NCBI GenBank assembly: GCA_004123355.1 | Contig: SCHM01000004.1 | Location: 4,062,316-4,126,315, forward strand | Direction of reading: 5' to 3' | DNA: 64,000 bases | Source: Amphirosellinia nigrospora | Taxonomy: Eukaryota; Ascomycota; Sordariomycetes; Xylariales; Xylariaceae | Shown: positions 12,127-24,220 of the stretch, piece by piece | Layout of the letters: every line of letters begins with the position of its first letter | Numbering within the stretch: position 1 is the stretch's first letter | Notes under the pieces: generated by a model | Databases searched by the model: none | The model's input: the letters and a program-made list of their open reading frames with translations, nothing else | Told to the model about the DNA's origin: nothing | Program-made: the position numbers and the translations under genes

Positions 12127-13538
12127 TCATATCTGGCCTTTGAGGTCGACTCTACTGAAAGCTTGAGCCCTTGCATTTTCGAAAGTCTGCCCAGCTTTTC
12201 CAGTCAAGAAAACAATATGATCATCGCGTTCTTGAAGCAATTCTTGATCATAATCGATGATAAATTGGGCGGCTTCGGCATCTGACTCAAATGCAAGCTC
12301 TTCCGTGACATAACGCAGTTTTAGTTCAGGTTTAAATCTATAAACACGTTAGTATATGGTAATATCATAGCCAATAAAAGGGAAACTCACGCTTTGCACA
12401 TATTGGAAAGTGCAGCAAGTCGTTCCCGCTTAATGAACATATCCATAAGATAAGCTCCCATATTAGGGACATCCAAATAAAGCTGGAAAAACTTGTGATA
12501 GTTGCCCAATGCCAACGCCGAGCGTACATTTAAAGCATGTTTAACTGGGCGCTCTTCTTTTTCTGCTGTGGTTAGATCTGCAATAGCATCGTTCAATGCC
12601 GTTCGATTCGCGGTGTGAATGAAATACAAGATACGATACGCCTTGAACTCGATGGAGTTTCCTTTGATACCGGCCCTATACAGGGCACGTAACTGTGTCT
12701 GGCATTGATTATACTCACCAAGGTCCCCCTTCTCCAAGGCAATTCGGGCGTGGATTTCGTAGACGGAAACAGTGAACTCGTTTCTGACATGTTGAACTGT
12801 CAGATCCTGACGAAGGGATTTAAACTGGTCGCAAATATAGTTATAGTTATTCTCTTTTCGCCACTTCCTTTTCAATAAATCTAGGGTTTGCTGCAGGATT
12901 CGCTCGGGGCGCACTTCCTCAGCCTTCGGGGCGGCAGTCAAGCGAAAATATTTCTTTTCAAGTTCTGCGTTCAGACCAACGATAGGTCCAGAGTGTGGTG
13001 GCGGGCTGGGTGATCGGTATGACGATTGATATCCACCATCGCCGCGGCGTTGTCGCTTCTCGACATGCTTTTGAAACTTACTTTTACCCGTGAGAGGGCC
13101 ATCCATCAACTGGCGTTTGTCGTTTGGCGGTTTGGTGACGCGATCTTCCAGCGAAAGGGCCTTGGTACTACGCCAGGGCACTGTAGAACCATTAGTTTGT
13201 TCGGGCTCGCTAAAATCCGAAGACTTTCTCTTCTTGGTGATAGCGAACGAGGGCGCTTGGGCACGGGTGGCCGCAGGGTCTACGGACGCCATCAAGGCTT
13301 GCTGGCGTTCCCTCTGGATTAATTGCTGTGGCAAGGGCATCTCATCCCAGTTGGTGGAGAACATAGTCCCCCTCTCCTGTTCGGATCGGATGATCTCTTT
13401 TAGTCGAGACTCCTTCTCCTCACGGGCGATGCCGGGTATTTCATTGGAAGCTTGAAATGTTCGTTGCACATAGTTACGGACAGACTGTGGCCAGTCAAAT
13501 TTCTGCTGCTGCTGCTGCGGATCGGAAGGAGGAGACAT
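12127..13538 (-). CDS. SAC3/GANP-domain protein, Thp3/LENG8-like
   Basis: Member of the SAC3/GANP/THP3 family, which links transcription and splicing to mRNP assembly; yeast Thp3 works with Csn12. Two exons, 13538-12391 and 12337-12127, join across a 53-bp intron (GTGAGT...TATAG) within an Ala codon and give 452 residues, close to Thp3 length. The N-terminal third is Pro/Gln-rich (from WPQSVRNYVQRTF) with a basic, nuclear-looking segment (KKRKS; KHVEKRQRRGDG). The C-terminal half carries the family core (RPERILQQTLDLLKRKWRK, then CDQFKSLRQDLTVQHVRNEF, then ARIALEKGDLGEYNQCQTQL) and the winged-helix end in exon 2. The upstream region 13539-13700 has a good Gln/Pro/Tyr-rich frame offset by one base, so the true N-terminus may be longer. 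Confidence 0.9.
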
Positions 13539-13790
13539 TGTGTTGGTGGGTTGGGTGGATTAGCAGGCGCGCTGTAAGAATACTGTTGTTGTGGTTGATA
13601 CGTTTGGCCAAAACCTTGTCGGATCGAGACAGGTGTGTAGGCGGTATCTGATAAGGCATACGTTAGCATTCGCACAAAAGGTTGATAAAATCGATAGAGC
13701 TTTGAGGTACATACTTATTGGCTGAGAATAGTAGGCTGGCTGGATGCCTGGTGCTGGCACTGCCCGACATGGTTTTGATAGGTAAGCTGG
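13539..13790 (-). other. Probable 5' coding extension of the SAC3/GANP gene, out of frame by one base
   Basis: Minus-strand codons from about 13665 to 13541 encode TAYTPVSIRQGFGQTYQPQQQ and continue in a Pro/Gln/Tyr-rich vein typical of the N-terminus of fungal homologues. An intron (GTATGT from about 13712, acceptor TATCAG near 13650) precedes it, with PAPGIQPAYYSQP in the upstream exon. This frame misses that of the 13538 ATG by one base, the sign expected for one lost base near 13540. Either translation starts at 13538 and this is 5' UTR, or one base is missing from the sequence. Confidence 0.45.
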
Positions 13791-13799
13791 GCGACGAAG

Positions 13800-14502
13800 G
13801 CTGCGTTCACTTGGAAGAGCAGGGGCAAAAGCAACAGATTGGTTAGTAAAAGTTCAAGATTTATCAAAACGAGTTTGCGAAACCCCCGAAGGATGATCCA
13901 GTCATAGAGTGTCACAAGCGGTGAGTCAGTGGCGGATGCTGTTGATGATGGAATCACGACTGAAGCAGGCAGATTGCAGATTGACAATGAAGAAGAATGG
14001 AATGGTAGACGTGTGGAAATAGAGTGGCGGGAGAAGGAGTAATTTCGGGTAGAAGTCGGTCAGCTGCCTTTTAGTGTGAATGTGACTGCCGCCAAGTGGC
14101 CCGAGCGTCTTTTACAAAGAAGCGTGCCCATACATAGGTAGGTACGTGTAAGTCGTGTCAAACTCAGCTGCAAACACTCAAGACAACAAACATAAGCTGA
14201 ATCGATGCTAAACTACGACTACATTGAAAGATATAGACCTCGAGTTGTCCTAAATATGTAGTCCACGTTATCGTTTCAGATTCCTAGTATGCTACGTATA
14301 ATGTACAACATTCGGTAACCGCTCATAGAGAAGCGTTCCGTGGTATCTGCGCTGTTGTGTTACAGAACCTGGAGGCTCTATAAATCGGTAGGCTGCAGCA
14401 GTTCTAGTGGGCTGAGTAGCGGGGCACTACTGCTGTAAACTTCCGGCTTTAGGCCCCGCCCCCGCCCCAGCCTCAAGCTTCCAACGTGTTCGTGAAGCAA
14501 AC
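13800..14502. other. Divergent intergenic region between SAC3/GANP and VPS36
   Basis: Shared promoter space of two divergently transcribed genes. No gene seen. It contains TAGGTAGGTACGT-type words near 14130 and a polypyrimidine C-rich patch at 14456-14470 just upstream of the VPS36 ATG. Confidence 0.5.
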
Positions 14503-16448
14503 ATGTTCCTGAAGCAAATAGACCTGACAACAGCCCTTCGACCCTCATATCTGCCTGACGAAGTGCTTCTGTTTGTCCAGGACAATGTAGGGCTCTATGA
14601 GGGGTAAGCATGCGCCCCAAACAATATCCTGGACCGCCTGACTAACAACTGGTGCTCCCCGCACCCCAGCAAGTACAAACTCCCCAACCAACAACGCGGC
14701 CAGGTATATTTGACCTCGCACCGGATCTGCTACGTCGACACGCAAGAGCCTAGGAAATACTCGGTCGCTCTAGACTTAAAAGATGTCGAGCGTTATGAAT
14801 TCTATGCCGGGTTCCTCAAATCGTCGGCAAAGGTGACGTTGATCCCCAAACCAGCCAAACGCGCATCATTACAGTCGAGGGCTATAGCAATAGCCTCAGC
14901 CGCAACATCCTCCTCGTCCTCGCCGACATTGGATCCCTTATTGCGGCCGCCCCCCCGAATCACTCTCAGGCGAGTACGGCGACATGGGTCTGCACGATAT
15001 GTAGCTTCCCTAATCCAGTCCCCTCCAACTTCGATCCTACCACCGCAACCGCGCACACACCGTTGCCGCCATGTCTGGCTTGCGGCATCAAACCGGCCCT
15101 GACTGAAGTGCTGAAAGCGGCTATATTAAATGTGGCGAGCCGGCAGCCACAATCGGGGCCTGGCAATATCGGCAGCCTGAACTCGTTGCGAATTAACTCC
15201 CCTCCACAAAACGAATCAGCAAATAATGAGGGCTTTCAGTGTCCCCGCTGTACATTCTCAAATCACCCTTCTCTGTTATCTTGCGAGATATGTGGTGCCC
15301 CTTTGATATCGAAAGATGTCCCAGCAGTTGTGACACAGCAGCCCCCGAGAACCGACTCTCCTGGGCCGACATTGAAACTGGGAGGCGTTGCAGGCCTGGA
15401 GAACCCCGAAAGTGTCAAAATATCCTTCAGAAATGGAGGCGAGAAGATTTTCTACGAGAGGTTAAGGGCGCGATGACTCAGAGAAAATGGCTCTTGCACG
15501 AAGCACCCCTATTCCAACAAGCAGTATGGCAAATGGCAGAGGCGAAGCAGATTCCATATCGCAGTCCAACTCAGGCTCACAACGTAAGAAAGCAGCAGGC
15601 ATAGCGGGGCTAGAGCAGATGGGTTTAGATCGCCGGAAGAACAATGAGCGGATGATCGGTAGCAGTTTCGAGGATCTGGAGGCTTTGATGGCATCAGCCA
15701 AGGAGATCGTAGCCCTTGCGGAGTCGTTTTCTCGGCAAGTTGGGACCGGGACAGACAGCGCCACTACTGAGGCCAATGCCTTACTCGCCGAATCTGCAAG
15801 TCAGTTAGGACTTGTCACTACTAAGGACATTGTTGGAGGCCGGAGTGGCTCAGGCTCGGAATCCCTTTACCTGTCTGAGCTATCCAGGAATGTGGCTGAG
15901 TTTCTGACAGATGATGCTCGGGGTGTGCTCAAGAAAGCCGGAGGTATAATGAGCCTAGTAGACCTGTGGGCTATGTTCAATAGAGCGCGCGGAGGTGTCG
16001 AGCTCGTAAGCCCGAACGATTTCGAGAAAGCGGCCAGACTGTGGGAAAAATTAAAACTCCCTGTGCGACTACGGACCTTCAAAAGTGGCGTCATGGTCGT
16101 GCAAAGCCGCGATCGAACAGACGAGACTACTATTAGATCGCTACTGGCATGGCTGGGAGATCTACATGAAATACCCCCTGAGAGAGGTGTGCCCTGGGAC
16201 TGGCAGATGTTTGGGCGTGGAGTCACAGCTCACGATGCCGAGCCGAGCGGTTTGGATGGAGCATTGGCGTTGCTGAAGAAGAACTGGAAATGGCTGAAGA
16301 GAGGGGTGTCTTATGTCGAGAAGATGGCCTAGAAGGTCTGAAGTTTTGGGAAAACTTCATTGATAGAGGCGAGCACCGTCACCGGTCACGACAGGTCTCA
16401 GATTCCGACAAGATTATAGAGGCCCTGACCGCGAACGGCATGCTTTAA
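14503..16448 (+). CDS. VPS36: ESCRT-II subunit Vps36 (GLUE, two NZF fingers, EAP30), frame-disrupted
   Basis: ESCRT-II subunit that binds ubiquitin and phosphoinositide for multivesicular-body sorting and, in fungi, alkaline-pH signalling. Exon 1 is 14503-14603 (MFLKQIDLTTALRPSYLP). A 66-bp intron (14604-14669) follows, then KYKLPNQQRGQVYLTSHR of the GLUE domain. NZF1 (WVCTICSF ... LPPCLACGIKP) lies at about 14978-15100, NZF2 (FQCPRCTFSNHPSLLSCEIC) at about 15235-15300, and the EAP30 region runs 15600-16448, ending KIIEALTANGML. The reading frame is broken four times, always as if one base is missing: the C7 run at 14950-14956, 15460-15466, 15507-15511 and 16238-16246. Conservation continues across every break, so this is either a recent pseudogene or sequencing error. 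The identity is clear; the intact status is not. Confidence 0.9.
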
Positions 16449-16758
16449 GCATTCTCAATAGACAGATCCTAATCAATTACCAACACCACTTCCGTCCATG
16501 GTTTCTGGCTCAAATATCAAAATGCTCGCGTCAATATTGATTGACTAGAGCTGTCCTCGTAATAACCACAGGACCATAGACTCGATCTTCTGAAACGTAA
16601 GGACCCGTAATACCGTTGACATGTCTATCGTCTAAATAAGAAATCGTAATATCTATCCGAAACCCGGTCGCCCCTTCGCTTTAACGCCATTAACTTAGGA
16701 GTATACATTTCTACATGATTCGTAAAACTGGTATCGAAACAATTGCATGATAGCTGCT
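16449..16758. other. Short convergent intergenic spacer
   Basis: About 310 bp between the stop codons of VPS36 (plus) and the mitochondrial-type protein gene (minus). It would hold both 3' UTRs. Nothing else seen. Confidence 0.55.
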
Positions 16759-17812
16759 CTAGGCGAGTTTCTCCATCAGATTCCGTCTGACTTTTGTGTT
16801 GATCGTGCCGCCGAGCCCCGAAAGCCGGGACTATGCGGCAGATCCTAGCAGCGGAACTAATCAGCCAGTTGTTCCTGATGAGCAACCAACGATCGGCCCA
16901 CGTGACACCACCGGCGGCGGTTGGACGATTATACACGTCGAGGCCCAGGAGATGGATAGGCGTCGAGAACAGTTGGACGGCGGCGGGCGCGACAAACTGC
17001 GCGACGCGCCGTCTCCCCCCTGACCCGCTGGCGCATCTCAGCGCCCAGCCGGTCCGAGATGGCGGGGCCCAGCAGCGGCGGGACGTTGAAGGATGCGAAG
17101 ATGGTCAGACAGTCGCGCAGCGTGAAGAGCGCGTACGTGGGCAGCGCCACGGGGCGCGGCGGTCCGCCGGGCCCAAACAGCTTTGCGTACACCTGGTCCT
17201 TGTATATGCATAGCCGACGTTAGCCGTCGAGGAGGCGGCGAATTTGGCCGTCCCGAGGATACGTAGGTCGCGGGCTTGCCGCCCACCGTGGACGAGGCCG
17301 TGTCGAGCGCGTTGGCGGTCAGGTACGTGCCGCCGTATAACATGAAGATGAGGGCGACCGGCCGCGAGAAGAGCACGGTGTGGGGGCGTGAGAAGAGCGC
17401 GCGCAACGACGTCTTGAGACTCTCGGCGAGCGTGCTGCGGCCCGATGTGTTCTCCATGATGGACCTGTCGAGTAGACTAGATTTAGCATATCGAGATACT
17501 GGCGCAGGGAGAACCAGCGTGTGGCCACGAACCTGTCAATGATAGATATTGCCGGCGCAACCATGGATGCAGCTGATGCAGCACTCACAGCATCCTGCCG
17601 AACCGCAAGCCGAGGTGTTTAGAATTCCATTGCTGGGACAGCTTCGAGGGCGCCTCGGCAGCCTGCTGCTTCGTGGAGGCCGGAACGGGAGACATTGTGT
17701 TCAGAGGAAGGCCTGGCGCAGGTACAGCTTCAGTCAGTTTGGCGACGTTGTTGTCCTTAATATCTGCTTCAGATGACGGACGCTCTGGCAGGTCGATCAC
17801 CGTCCTACAAGC
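16759..17812 (-). CDS. Conserved fungal mitochondrial-type membrane protein, frame-disrupted
   Basis: Exons 17812-17533 and 17464-16759 are separated by a 68-bp intron (GTTCGT...CGACAG). Recognisable segments of a conserved fungal protein family with predicted mitochondrial inner-membrane character follow in order: QAAEAPSKLSQQWNSKHLGL, FSRPVALIFMLYGGTYLTAN, YALFTLRDCLTIFASFNVPP, a segment ending LHLLGLDVYNRP-like, and WLISSAARICRIVPAFG. The last segment runs to a TAG at 16759-16761. The family's function is not established. Frame breaks occur near 17591, 17251 and 17206 (each one base lost), near 17010-17024 in a G6 run and near 16816-16819 in a G4 run (one extra base or two lost). The 5' end is unresolved: an acceptor at 17813 suggests an upstream exon, and only a GTG at 17800 is in frame. 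Confidence 0.75.
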
Positions 17813-18943
17813 AAGAACTGTCTATCAGTAGAGCGGCACAGCAACTGTCCAGCAAGACTCTTCGGCTAACTGCGCGGAAACGAGGGGAATAGGGACGGTG
17901 GCACTTTGCGGTACATCGGAATCAGCGTTTATCGCGACTGGTGATATAGAAGCAGATACTCCAACTACCAATTATCTCAGGATATACCTTCTCCTTTTGG
18001 TAGCAAACAGCTCGGCTCATTCACTGCAGAAGGAACAGGATGATTGACGGCAAGCGCCGATTATTCAAAATTGTGTCATAGCATGACGGAGCTAACCTAA
18101 GACATATATCAATACACGCCATCTTGTGATCTAAGCATACTTGTAGTTAAACTCTCTAACATAGCCGCCGCCGCGGTTCGTCTGGCGGGAATTGTGGACT
18201 CGATCATCTTGAGCTGAGATGCCCGACCTCGGAGATACATAAACCTACGTGCCGATAAGCTCCATCTCCAACATCTCACCCGAGCCTATCATAATTGACG
18301 CATTATGTTGTGCATTGGCGTGCAATATCCCCAGACAGCCCGGCTGTTGTTTTGAAGCAAGTGCATCTTCCTCTGAAATCGATCAAAATCTAGATCACCG
18401 TGGACCTTATCTCGGCCAACTGTAAGTGGTCGTTTGCTACCGTTCATCATCTATATAGCGCGAGACATAGACTGGTTGGTGAGCAACCCAGCAGCTAGAG
18501 AGAAGGGGAACATATAGAATTGTGTTTTGCATAGTGAATTCAAAGAGAATAAGATAGCTAGCTATATTTAAGTGAATGTCGGCGGATACCCCGTCCTAGG
18601 ATTGAGAATAGTATTGGTTGAGTTATGCTATATACAGCGGATTGCCACCTGGGCCTAGTTAGATGGAAGCCAGCGCAAAACAAATGGTATCGCAATGTGT
18701 ATACAAGACAAGATGGTGAAACAAGATCAACTTGTAGCCATTCATAAAGTACTTTAAGTGGTTGCCTATTTGGCCAAAATATACGAGAGGGGCAAAAGGC
18801 CTACATGTGATGCTCTAGGCTACCACATTTTCACCCAAGGTCTTATGCTAGTGAATACGCAAGACCGCGTAATCCCACCGAATTGATTATTGGTTAACCA
18901 TTTAAGGGCTCCGAGAGAAGGAGATGCATAGTGAATCTACTCG
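17813..18943. other. Intergenic region, no gene recognised
   Basis: This would include the upstream exon and promoter of the mitochondrial-type gene (a short ATG exon near 18018-17988 is possible) and the region upstream of the dipeptidyl-peptidase relic. Composition becomes AT-richer after about 18450. No RNA gene or repeat recognised. Confidence 0.45.
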
Positions 18944-21351
18944 TTGAAACCTGCTGGGACAGTATTAGGTCATGTTAGTCCACGCCGCCTCTTCGATATG
19001 ATTGTTGAGAAGTTCACCCCTGAGGTCTTGATATCAGCTCCTCGCAGGGGACCGGCAACACCCAACTACGATGGAACGCTCGCATTGTATACCGAGTCGA
19101 CACATATCGACGGGACAAATAGGAAAGCGTTCTACCTTCTGGACATTGCGACTGGAGCATCCAGTTGTATTCTCCACGACAACCAGGCGTATGAGCCTTC
19201 TTGGCTTGGTGATGGCACTAATACTATAGTTTACCTAAGAAGTGGCGGCATGGGGATTACTTTTGTTGTCACTCTTGATGTCGATTGTTCTCCTCTCGAG
19301 CCGTCTGTTGCTGGTCACTTCCGCGCTCCAGTGCAAGGCCTCAAAACTAGGGCCCTCGGTGACGGGACTCTGGCATTTGTGGTCTTTGGTAACGTAGACA
19401 CGGATGGCACGTTGCTAAATACCGATAGGCGAAAACCTCATGGCGGTAGAGTATATGATTCGTTTCCGCTACGCCCTGTGAGTTACCAAGTGTTTCCCCT
19501 AAGCCGTACCTTCTTGAGATCCTTCCCAAGCAGTTGGAGCCGAATGCTAACTACGTCTTCAGGGAGACCTGCACAAGGAGCCTCATATCTACACTATTTG
19601 GTACTCAACTATATCGAAGCAAGACGGCGTCTGGAGGGTTGACGGAGACCTACATAATGCCCTGGACGGTACCAACTTACACTTACCCCTGGAGGCTGAT
19701 TGTTATGATGCGAAGAGCCAGTATGATTTGTGCGAAAATGGAATTGTCGTCGCTGCGAGTACCCCAAAACGCTACAATCAGGCTTGGAGCAACGTAATCG
19801 ATGTTTATTTCATTCGTGTTCATTCATTCGGTGCCGGAACTCGTGATGCGCCAACAAAGATCAGTGTACCGAGCGAAGAATATCAGGGCATCTTCACCTT
19901 GCCGCAGTTCAGCCCCGATGGTTATATGATAGCCTTCTTGCGGCGTCACAGATCTAACCGAGAAAGCCCAGATATACGTGTACCATACATCGGAATCCCA
20001 AAGCGCTATCAGTGTCTTCGACATGGTGACAGGGATTCCTTGGCCCCTGACCCCAACAAGCTTTCGGTTTTCCGCAGATGGCCATTCTCTCTATATAGCG
20101 GCAGAAGACAGCGGCCAAGTCGGCTCTATCATCTTGACCTCCAGCCTAACTCATACCCACGAACTCTGCTGCTGAACGGGACGGTATCGGCGTTTCATCA
20201 TCTTGGACAAAGTGCTCGTGGTAACGTATTAGTGACAAGCTCGAGTTTTATCGAAAGTTGCCGTTATCAGGTCATCTCTCATGATCCGGCCGATGAACCC
20301 GTCATCTTGGCTTCCGCATCGAACAACGGATCTAGGTTTGGCCTATCAGCAAGGCAGGTCTCGGAGGTCTACTTCGAGGGCGGTTGTGATAACTCTGTTG
20401 TTCAGCGTGGGTGGTGAAACCTCGGGATTTTGATGAGAGCAAAAAGCTTCCGCTAGCGGTGTTGGTGCCCGATACCCCTCATAACACATGGTTAAATGCT
20501 TGGAATATGAAGGTGCGAAAATAATCTCCCTGAGATAAAAAGAGTCAAACCTAACCCAAGACAGTGGAACGCTGCGGCATGGGCTGAGCAGGGCTATGTT
20601 GTTGTCCTTCCGAATATAACAGGTAACACCGGATACGGGCATGACTTCGCAACAGGTTCGTATACGCTGAAAATCTCAAGACGCATAGGACTAAAAGGGC
20701 ACACAGCTATTCACGGCGAGTGGAGTGGTCGACCGTATGACGATCTAGTCAGTTGTATCTATAGCCTCAGGAATGCCCCCGGAGTTGACGTTGACAATGC
20801 CGTCATTGCTGGGGGGTACGGTGGCTACATGATGAACTGGATACAAGGACATCCTCTTGCCAGACGTGTAAGTGAGACCGAGTTGATATGCCCCTTCCCC
20901 TGGCATCTGCGACTGACTATTTCGTACATAGTTCAAAGCCATGATATGTCATGCGGGTATATTTAACACTCGATCTATGATGCTACAGCCTTATGGTCTG
21001 CCAGCAGGGGCAACTGTGGAAACTACAAAGAGTTGTAATCCGGCCGAGCCAGTTCTACTTCAGAACTGGAAGACCCCAATGCTCGTGATACATAATGGCA
21101 ACGATTCCGTTTGCCCAGTTAGTGATGGTCTAGCTGCGTACAACAACTTGCGGTCCTTAGGTGTGCCGTCGAAGTTTCTGACATTTACAGATGAGGGCCA
21201 TGATGTATTGAAGGAGGCAAACTTACTTGAATGGTATCGACAGGTCTTTTCTTGGATCAACAAGTATACAGGAATTACAATTAGGAGGGCAGCAACAATA
21301 CTGGTGCTAATTAACATAGTAGAAAAAATTCTCGGACGATTTTCTTGCTAG
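18944..21351 (+). pseudogene. Decayed S9 prolyl-oligopeptidase family dipeptidyl-peptidase (DPP5-like)
   Basis: The frames across this span rebuild a DPP5-like S9 peptidase: an N-terminal beta-propeller (KFTPEVLISAPRRG; QAYEPSWLGDGTNTIVYL; QFSPDGYMIAFLRR; SFRFSADGHSLYIAAED), then an alpha/beta-hydrolase (VKPRDFDESKKLPLAVLV; AAAWAEQGYVVVLPNITG; GEWSGRPYDDLV; NWKTPMLVIHNGND; LTFTDEGHDVL). Introns keep good borders, for example 20868-20931. There is no ATG or signal peptide in frame at the start, only TTG after an upstream stop at 18932. Frame breaks occur near 19470-19560, 19945, 20117 and 20405. The nucleophile motif, normally GxSYGGY, reads AGGYGGYMMNW, so the serine is absent. The HGGP oxyanion motif is replaced by PDTPHN. 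The Asp (GND) and His (EGH) of the triad remain. I infer a non-functional relic next to the AT block; a pseudoenzyme plus sequencing error is the alternative. Confidence 0.85.
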
Positions 21352-21809
21352 TATTATACAATTTGACCAAAAGAGAGATAGAAACATAAAAGGAGCAAGA
21401 TAAAGGTTGCATCTAACACATTTATTCACAGAATTAGGTACATAGCCTCAACACAAGCTAATACAGTACATTTTTCGTCAATAGGATAGAGGTGTATCAC
21501 TCTTTATGTGTAGTAAACAGAATAGGCAATGCAATATTGAATACTTCGATAACTTTTCAAAAGATCTACTATACAAGACACTCTAATCAATGGGTAATCT
21601 AATAAGTTCTATTATTATTTTTAATGATACACGTAGACAGTGTTATGAGTCCCTTAGAAAAAAGAGAGCCTCTGCTAAAGTATGTCTCTCTTTACCTATC
21701 GCCAGGCTCCTCACTCCAGGGGCTGCAGGGCATCTTCGCCAGCCCAACCCCCGGAGTCAACGATTTCCTATTTCGGAAGGATCTCAGCTCTAGAAACACT
21801 ATTTCGTAA
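21352..21809. other. Transition from gene-containing DNA into the AT-rich block
   Basis: Composition falls steadily. A GC-normal remnant at about 21640-21800 has an open frame (PGSSLQGLQGIFASPTPGVN-type product) with no recognised domain and may be a repeat fragment. It ends with the word AGCTCTAGAAACA (21786-21798), which recurs at the other edge of the block. Confidence 0.45.
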
Positions 21810-21832
21810 GTTTGTTTCCTTTGTTCTAATAT

Positions 21833-21980
21833 AGAGTTAGAACCTGGGTTCTAATCTATTATACTGCATGCTTTTTTTATACCTGCTTATATTTTTACTA
21901 TAAAGCTAAACTTTTTTGTTTTAGTGCAAAGTTAGAACCTAAGTTCTGATCTATTATATTATATGCTTTTTTGTTATATT
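21833..21980. repeat. Two tandem copies of a ~98-bp unit with a small palindrome
   Basis: The words GTTAGAACCTGGGTTCTAAT (from about 21834) and GTTAGAACCTAAGTTCTGAT (from about 21931) head two copies of the same segment, each followed by CTATTATA... and GCATGC/TATGC plus a T run. The AGAACCTGGGTTCT core of the first copy is palindromic. Confidence 0.75.
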
Positions 21981-23140
21981 AACCTACTAAAGAAAATATT
22001 AAAGTAATACTAGCTAATAGTGCGAGCTAAGGTAATTATATAATATAAGTTCGGAAAAAAGAAAAAAAAAGAAGAAAAAAGGAGAAAAGAGGGATTTTAA
22101 TCGTAATAACTATTAAATGCCTAGTTTTTACCCAAACTATAATACTATTAAGCTATAAAGTTTAAGTACTAAGTTAAAATATTATATATAAGCATTATTG
22201 TTTTTAAGCTTTATAAATCCTTTTAAGCTAAAATTTTTACCGAAAAAACAGCAAAAATACGTTAAATATATAACTAGCTTAATATTATCTATAAATAATA
22301 CTTATTTTATTTAACCGTTAATTAAAGTTTAAATAAACTAATAATTATTAGTTAAAAATATTAATAATTATAGCGAAGTTTAAAAATAGTTCTATTAAAA
22401 TATATATATAAACTATAATTTATATAATTATTTAATCCTATAAAAAACTTAGCTAATATTTAATAATACCGCTAAGTATGCTTATTAAAAAAACTTAAAA
22501 ACTTAATATAAAATTATTAATAATATAACTATACTTAATACTATTTTTAGCGATTTATAATATAATTTAAAAGCTTAAAACTATTTTAAAATTAGTTTAA
22601 ACTATATTATATAATAAAGCTTTAGCTATATTTACTATATATAATATTATTATAAAATATATTTTAATAAAATTTAATATTTTATATTTAAATATAGTAA
22701 AAGCTTTTATAGCTATAATAATAAAAATAATTACGCTAAAAGTATAAAATATATAATATTTTAAAAAAATATATAACGTTTTTATTTATTAAAGTAGCTA
22801 TAATAATTTATTAGCTAATATTAAATAAATCTAAAAAATAGTCTTTATTAGCTATTAAATAATAATAAATATTATAGCTAGTTTATACTATACGCTTATA
22901 ACTTAGTTTCGATAGTATTAAACTATAAAAAAAAATTAATTTTAATTTTTATATAATAAAATATAAAATTATAAATATAGCAAATATAAACTTAAAAACT
23001 TTAAATAGTTTAAAAATAATTAAATAAAAATTAAAAAGTTGCTTTATTTAAATAAAATAACAAATAAATAGTTATACAAGTTTATAAAAGTTTATAAAGC
23101 TAAAAAACAAATATAAACTATTTCGAACATAAAAACTAGC

Positions 23141-23391
23141 AATTATATTTTTTAACTTAGTTTTAAGCTTAGCTGCTTTAGCTAACTATAATATTAAAAC
23201 AATTATATTTTTTAACTTAGTTTTAAGCCGCTTTAGCTAACTATAATATTAAAGCAATTATATTTCTAATTTAGTTTTAAGCTTAGCTGCTTTAACTAAC
23301 TATAATATTAAAACAATTATATTTCTTAATTTAGTTTTAAACCGCTTTAACTAACTATAATATTAAAACAATTATACTTTTAATTTAGTTT
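23141..23391. repeat. Tandem array of ~58-bp units (about 4.5 copies)
   Basis: Units start AATTATATTTT/CTTAA and end AACTATAATATTAAAAC. Copies alternate between a longer form with TTAAGCTTAGCTGCTTTA and a shorter form lacking part of it, which suggests a higher-order two-unit period. Confidence 0.85.
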
Positions 23392-24110
23392 TTTATTTTT
23401 ATATATAAATATTTTTTTTTTTATAGAAATTTTTTTTTTTATTAATTTATCTATAATATTCTTATTTATTAATTTATATAGTTTATTTTTTTTATTTTTT
23501 ATTATTAAGCTTTATTTTTCTTAGCTATTATTAAATTATAAATTATAGCTTTAGCAAAAGCTTTAAATAGCCAAAGTTTTTAAAGTTTAATAATTTAACC
23601 GAAATAAAAAATACCGTTTATTTAGCGATCTTTAAGCTAAAGTTTTACGCTAATATATTATTTTAATCTAAAATAAAACTTATTATATAATATTTATTAA
23701 AAAGCTATTCGAAAAAACTATTAAATTAAAAAATAAAAAAGTTTATATTTTTTATATTAATATATAATTCCGGCTATTAAATATAATAATAATATTTTAT
23801 TTAAAATTTAAAACTAAATATATATTTTAAAACGTTATAAAAATTATTTATTTAAACTATAATTTATTATATTACGTTAAACTATAATAAAAAATATAAA
23901 CTAGCGCTAAATTAAAACTAAAACCTAGAACTAATTTTATTTAAGTTTTTATAAGCATTATAAAAACGAACTATATAATAATAATATTTTAAATAATAAA
24001 AAATAATATTTAGTATATATATAATTTACCGCTTTTATAAGCTTTAAAATTATTTATAGTTTTTTTCGAAATATTATATATTATAGCAAGCTTAAAAAGC
24101 TAAGCTTATA

Positions 24111-24220
24111 AAGCTAGGTTATTTTAAATTAAAGCTAGGTTATTTTAAATTAAAGCTAGGCTATTTTAAGCTAAAGCTAGGCTATTTTAAGCTAAAACTA
24201 AGCTATTTTAAGCTAAAATA
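24111..24220. repeat. Tandem array of 21-bp units (5 copies)
   Basis: AAGCTAGGTTATTTTAAATTA and its variants AAGCTAGGCTATTTTAAGCTA repeat head to tail. The differences between units are mostly C/T and G/A, as expected from RIP on a tandem array. Confidence 0.88.

Noticed and set aside
14880-14969. An intron ending CTCTCAG to explain the first VPS36 frame change
   Set aside because: The acceptor is good, but no convincing GT donor exists upstream in the right phase, and three more same-sign shifts in this gene favour base loss at the C7 run.
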